Origin: an uncultured Roseibium sp.
GTDB taxonomy: Bacteria; Pseudomonadota; Alphaproteobacteria; Rhizobiales; Stappiaceae
Reading direction: 5' to 3'
NCBI RefSeq assembly: GCF_947496995.1
Contig: NZ_CANMFD010000007.1
Span: forward strand, 62,001 to 126,000
Length of the DNA: 64,000 nt
In this document: positions 62,602 through 64,000 of the stretch, in pieces
Numbering within the stretch: the first letter of the stretch is position 1
Layout of the letters: every line of letters starts with the position of its first letter
Program-made: the position numbers and the translations under genes
The notes under the pieces: model-generated
Seen by the model: only the letters and a program-made list of their open reading frames with translations
What the model was told of the DNA's origin: nothing
The model's database searches: none

Positions 62602-63525
62602 ATGTCTGTTCAAGCCGACATGCCGGTTATGCGGCGGTCCAGCCGTCTGTCGAGGACGATGCTCCCCTATCTGCTCAGTCTGCCGGCACTTCTGGTGTGC
62701 ATCGGGATCCTGATCCCGTTCGGGACGGCCGTCTACTATTCGCTTCAGCGCTATCGCATGTCCCAGCCGTGGAACCGGGGCATGAACTGGGGCGAGAACT
62801 ATCTGAATTTTTTCACCGATCCTGATTTCTGGAACACGCTGCAGGTCTCGCTGACCTACGCCGGACTGACCGTGGTCCTGGAATTGCTGCTGGGCCTGGG
62901 GATTGCGCTGCTGCTTCAAAAGCGCAGCCGGGTGAACAACTTCGTGTCGATCATGCTGCTGATGCCGCTGATGACCGCGCCGGCGCTGGCCGCGCTGATG
63001 TTCAAACTGATGACCAATTCGAATTTCGGAATTCTGAGCTACTTCATGCAACTGGCGGGTTTCCAGGACTTCCGCTGGGCGTCTTCGCCTGACACCGCAC
63101 TGCTGACGGTCATTCTGGTTGATGTGTGGGTCTATACGCCGTTCATCATGATCCTGCTGCTGGCAGGCCTGCGCTCGCTGCCGACCCAGCCGTTTGAAGC
63201 TGCCGCGCTGGATGGCGTGCCGCGGCTCGAGCAGTTCTGGCGGATCACGCTGCCCATGCTGTCGCCGTATATTCTGACAGCGGCCCTGTTCCGGCTGCTC
63301 GATTCCATTCAGCAGTTCGACATCATCTACGCCATGACCCAGGGAGGGCCCGGCGACAAACTGATGGTTTTCCAGGTCGAGGCTTACTTGAACTTCTTCC
63401 AATCCACCAATGTCGGGCGATCGGCGGCTCTGCTGATGATCCTGTGGGCCATCACCTATGTCCTGTCGAACATATTCGTCAAAAACTGGCTGCGCCTTCG
63501 TGAGCGTGCCAGAGGGGAGGCGTAA
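62602..63525 (+). CDS. ABC transporter permease, CUT1 type (first)
   Basis: A 307-residue six-helix permease: LPYLLSLPALLVCIGILIPFGTAVYYSL as helix 1 and the EAA loop EAAALDGVPRLEQFWRITLPMLSPYILTAALFRLLDSIQQFDIIYAMTQGGPG. The latter is the consensus of sugar transporter UgpA/MalF-like permeases. GGAGG lies before the ATG. Partner of the following permease. Confidence 0.93.
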   Translation: MSVQADMPVMRRSSRLSRTMLPYLLSLPALLVCIGILIPFGTAVYYSLQRYRMSQPWNRGMNWGENYLNFFTDPDFWNTLQVSLTYAGLTVVLELLLGLGIALLLQKRSRVNNFVSIMLLMPLMTAPALAALMFKLMTNSNFGILSYFMQLAGFQDFRWASSPDTALLTVILVDVWVYTPFIMILLLAGLRSLPTQPFEAAALDGVPRLEQFWRITLPMLSPYILTAALFRLLDSIQQFDIIYAMTQGGPGDKLMVFQVEAYLNFFQSTNVGRSAALLMILWAITYVLSNIFVKNWLRLRERARGEA

Positions 63526-63527
63526 CC

Positions 63528-64000
63528 ATGGATCACATGTCCCCGCTCGAGCGCATTCTGCGCGCCGTCGCGCTGGCCCTCGTGGTGCTGTTCTTCATGT
63601 TCCCGATCTTCTGGATCGTGCTCATGTCCCTGCAGACGAACGAGACTATCCTGCGCTCTCCACCGAGCATGGCCTTTGTGCCAACCTTCAAGAACTATGC
63701 TGCGATCATCGCCGGTCGGCTGGATTCCAACGTTGCTTCCATGAGCATTCAGTTCATGGGCAATCTGATGAACTCGGTCATCCTGTCGGTCGGTTCGGTC
63801 GCGCTCGCGCTGGTGCTCGGCGTGCCTGCAGCTTATGCCTTTGCCCGGCACAAGTTCAAAGGCTCTGAAGACATCGCCTTCACGCTGCTGTCTTTCCGGT
63901 TTGCGCCGCCTTTGCTGGTGCTTTTGCCGCTGACACTGTATTTTCAGTCTCTCGGTCTGGCGAACACTTATGTCGGTTTGATCTGGGTCTATCAGCTGAT
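63528..64000 (+). CDS. ABC transporter permease, CUT1 type (second), cut by the window end
   Basis: The start is ATG 63528, two bases after the previous stop, with GGGGAGG upstream. The visible 157 residues give helix 1 (RAVALALVVLFFMFPIFWIVLMSLQTNE), the MalG-like region (NLMNSVILSVGSVALALVLGVPAAYAFARHKFKG) and the start of helix 4. It ends at the right edge; a downstream ATPase gene is expected but not visible. Confidence 0.9.
   Translation, partial: MDHMSPLERILRAVALALVVLFFMFPIFWIVLMSLQTNETILRSPPSMAFVPTFKNYAAIIAGRLDSNVASMSIQFMGNLMNSVILSVGSVALALVLGVPAAYAFARHKFKGSEDIAFTLLSFRFAPPLLVLLPLTLYFQSLGLANTYVGLIWVYQL

Noticed and set aside
1..64000. CRISPR arrays, transposases, prophage genes, tRNA and rRNA
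   Set aside because: None seen by eye on either strand; no regularly spaced repeats, cloverleaf or transposase motifs. A tRNA scan would be needed to be certain.

Overview
The window is GC-rich, gene-dense DNA from an alphaproteobacterial chromosome. Evidence for this group includes a DUF1489 protein, a PHA phasin under a promoter with PhaR-like sites, an adjacent clpS-clpA pair, rhizobial-type class III cyclases, a SPOR-domain D,D-carboxypeptidase and many ABC uptake operons. The overall style is that of the Stappiaceae/Hyphomicrobiales (Roseibium/Labrenzia-like marine heterotrophs). That placement is an inference from gene style, not a measured phylogeny. No rRNA, tRNA, CRISPR array, transposase or phage gene was seen.

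Layout. 1-2.4 kb: stress-type cluster (TetR tail, AHSA1-VOC fusion, DUF1428) ending in a frameshifted SDR pseudogene. 2.9-4.8 kb: an AT-rich small secreted protein, a ureohydrolase and an ACT protein. 5.1-18.9 kb: mostly housekeeping and signalling genes: two class III nucleotide cyclases, a ClpP, a repeat-rich intergenic zone, a globin-like protein, YdcF, DUF599, an epimerase, a TetR/DUF2306 pair with twin operators, VWA and DnaJ-domain proteins, and a D-Ala-D-Ala carboxypeptidase. 19.5-29.6 kb: phasin, ClpS-ClpA, a patatin-like protein, SDR, AzlCD exporter, GST, HIT and SelO.

29.8-34.0 kb: an unusual two-gene module. The first gene encodes a trypsin-like protease fused to a DNA/RNA non-specific nuclease. 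The second encodes a papain-like protease fused to an alpha/beta-hydrolase-like domain. Neither has a signal peptide. 34.0-38.9 kb: oxidative and sulfur stress genes (divergent OxyR/1-Cys peroxiredoxin with an OxyR site, Dps, persulfide-dioxygenase-like MBL protein, LysM/BON protein).

38.9-64 kb: four ABC uptake systems, each next to a regulator: GntR with a PotABCD-type transporter and Asp/Glu/hydantoin racemase; TetR with a Nrt/Tau/Cyn-type transporter followed by OsmC, acyl-CoA-dehydrogenase-like, rhodanese, FAD reductase and cyanase genes; LysR with a Ugp-type transporter and a cyclic-nucleotide/glycerophosphodiesterase-like enzyme; and SorC with a polyol/sugar CUT1 transporter cut by the window end.

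The two strongest candidates for undescribed biology are the protease-nuclease/papain module, which looks like a conflict or defence effector pair, and the cyanase operon. The latter's extra redox and sulfur enzymes suggest conversion of a sulfur-bearing cyanate precursor such as thiocyanate to cyanate and then to ammonia and CO2.
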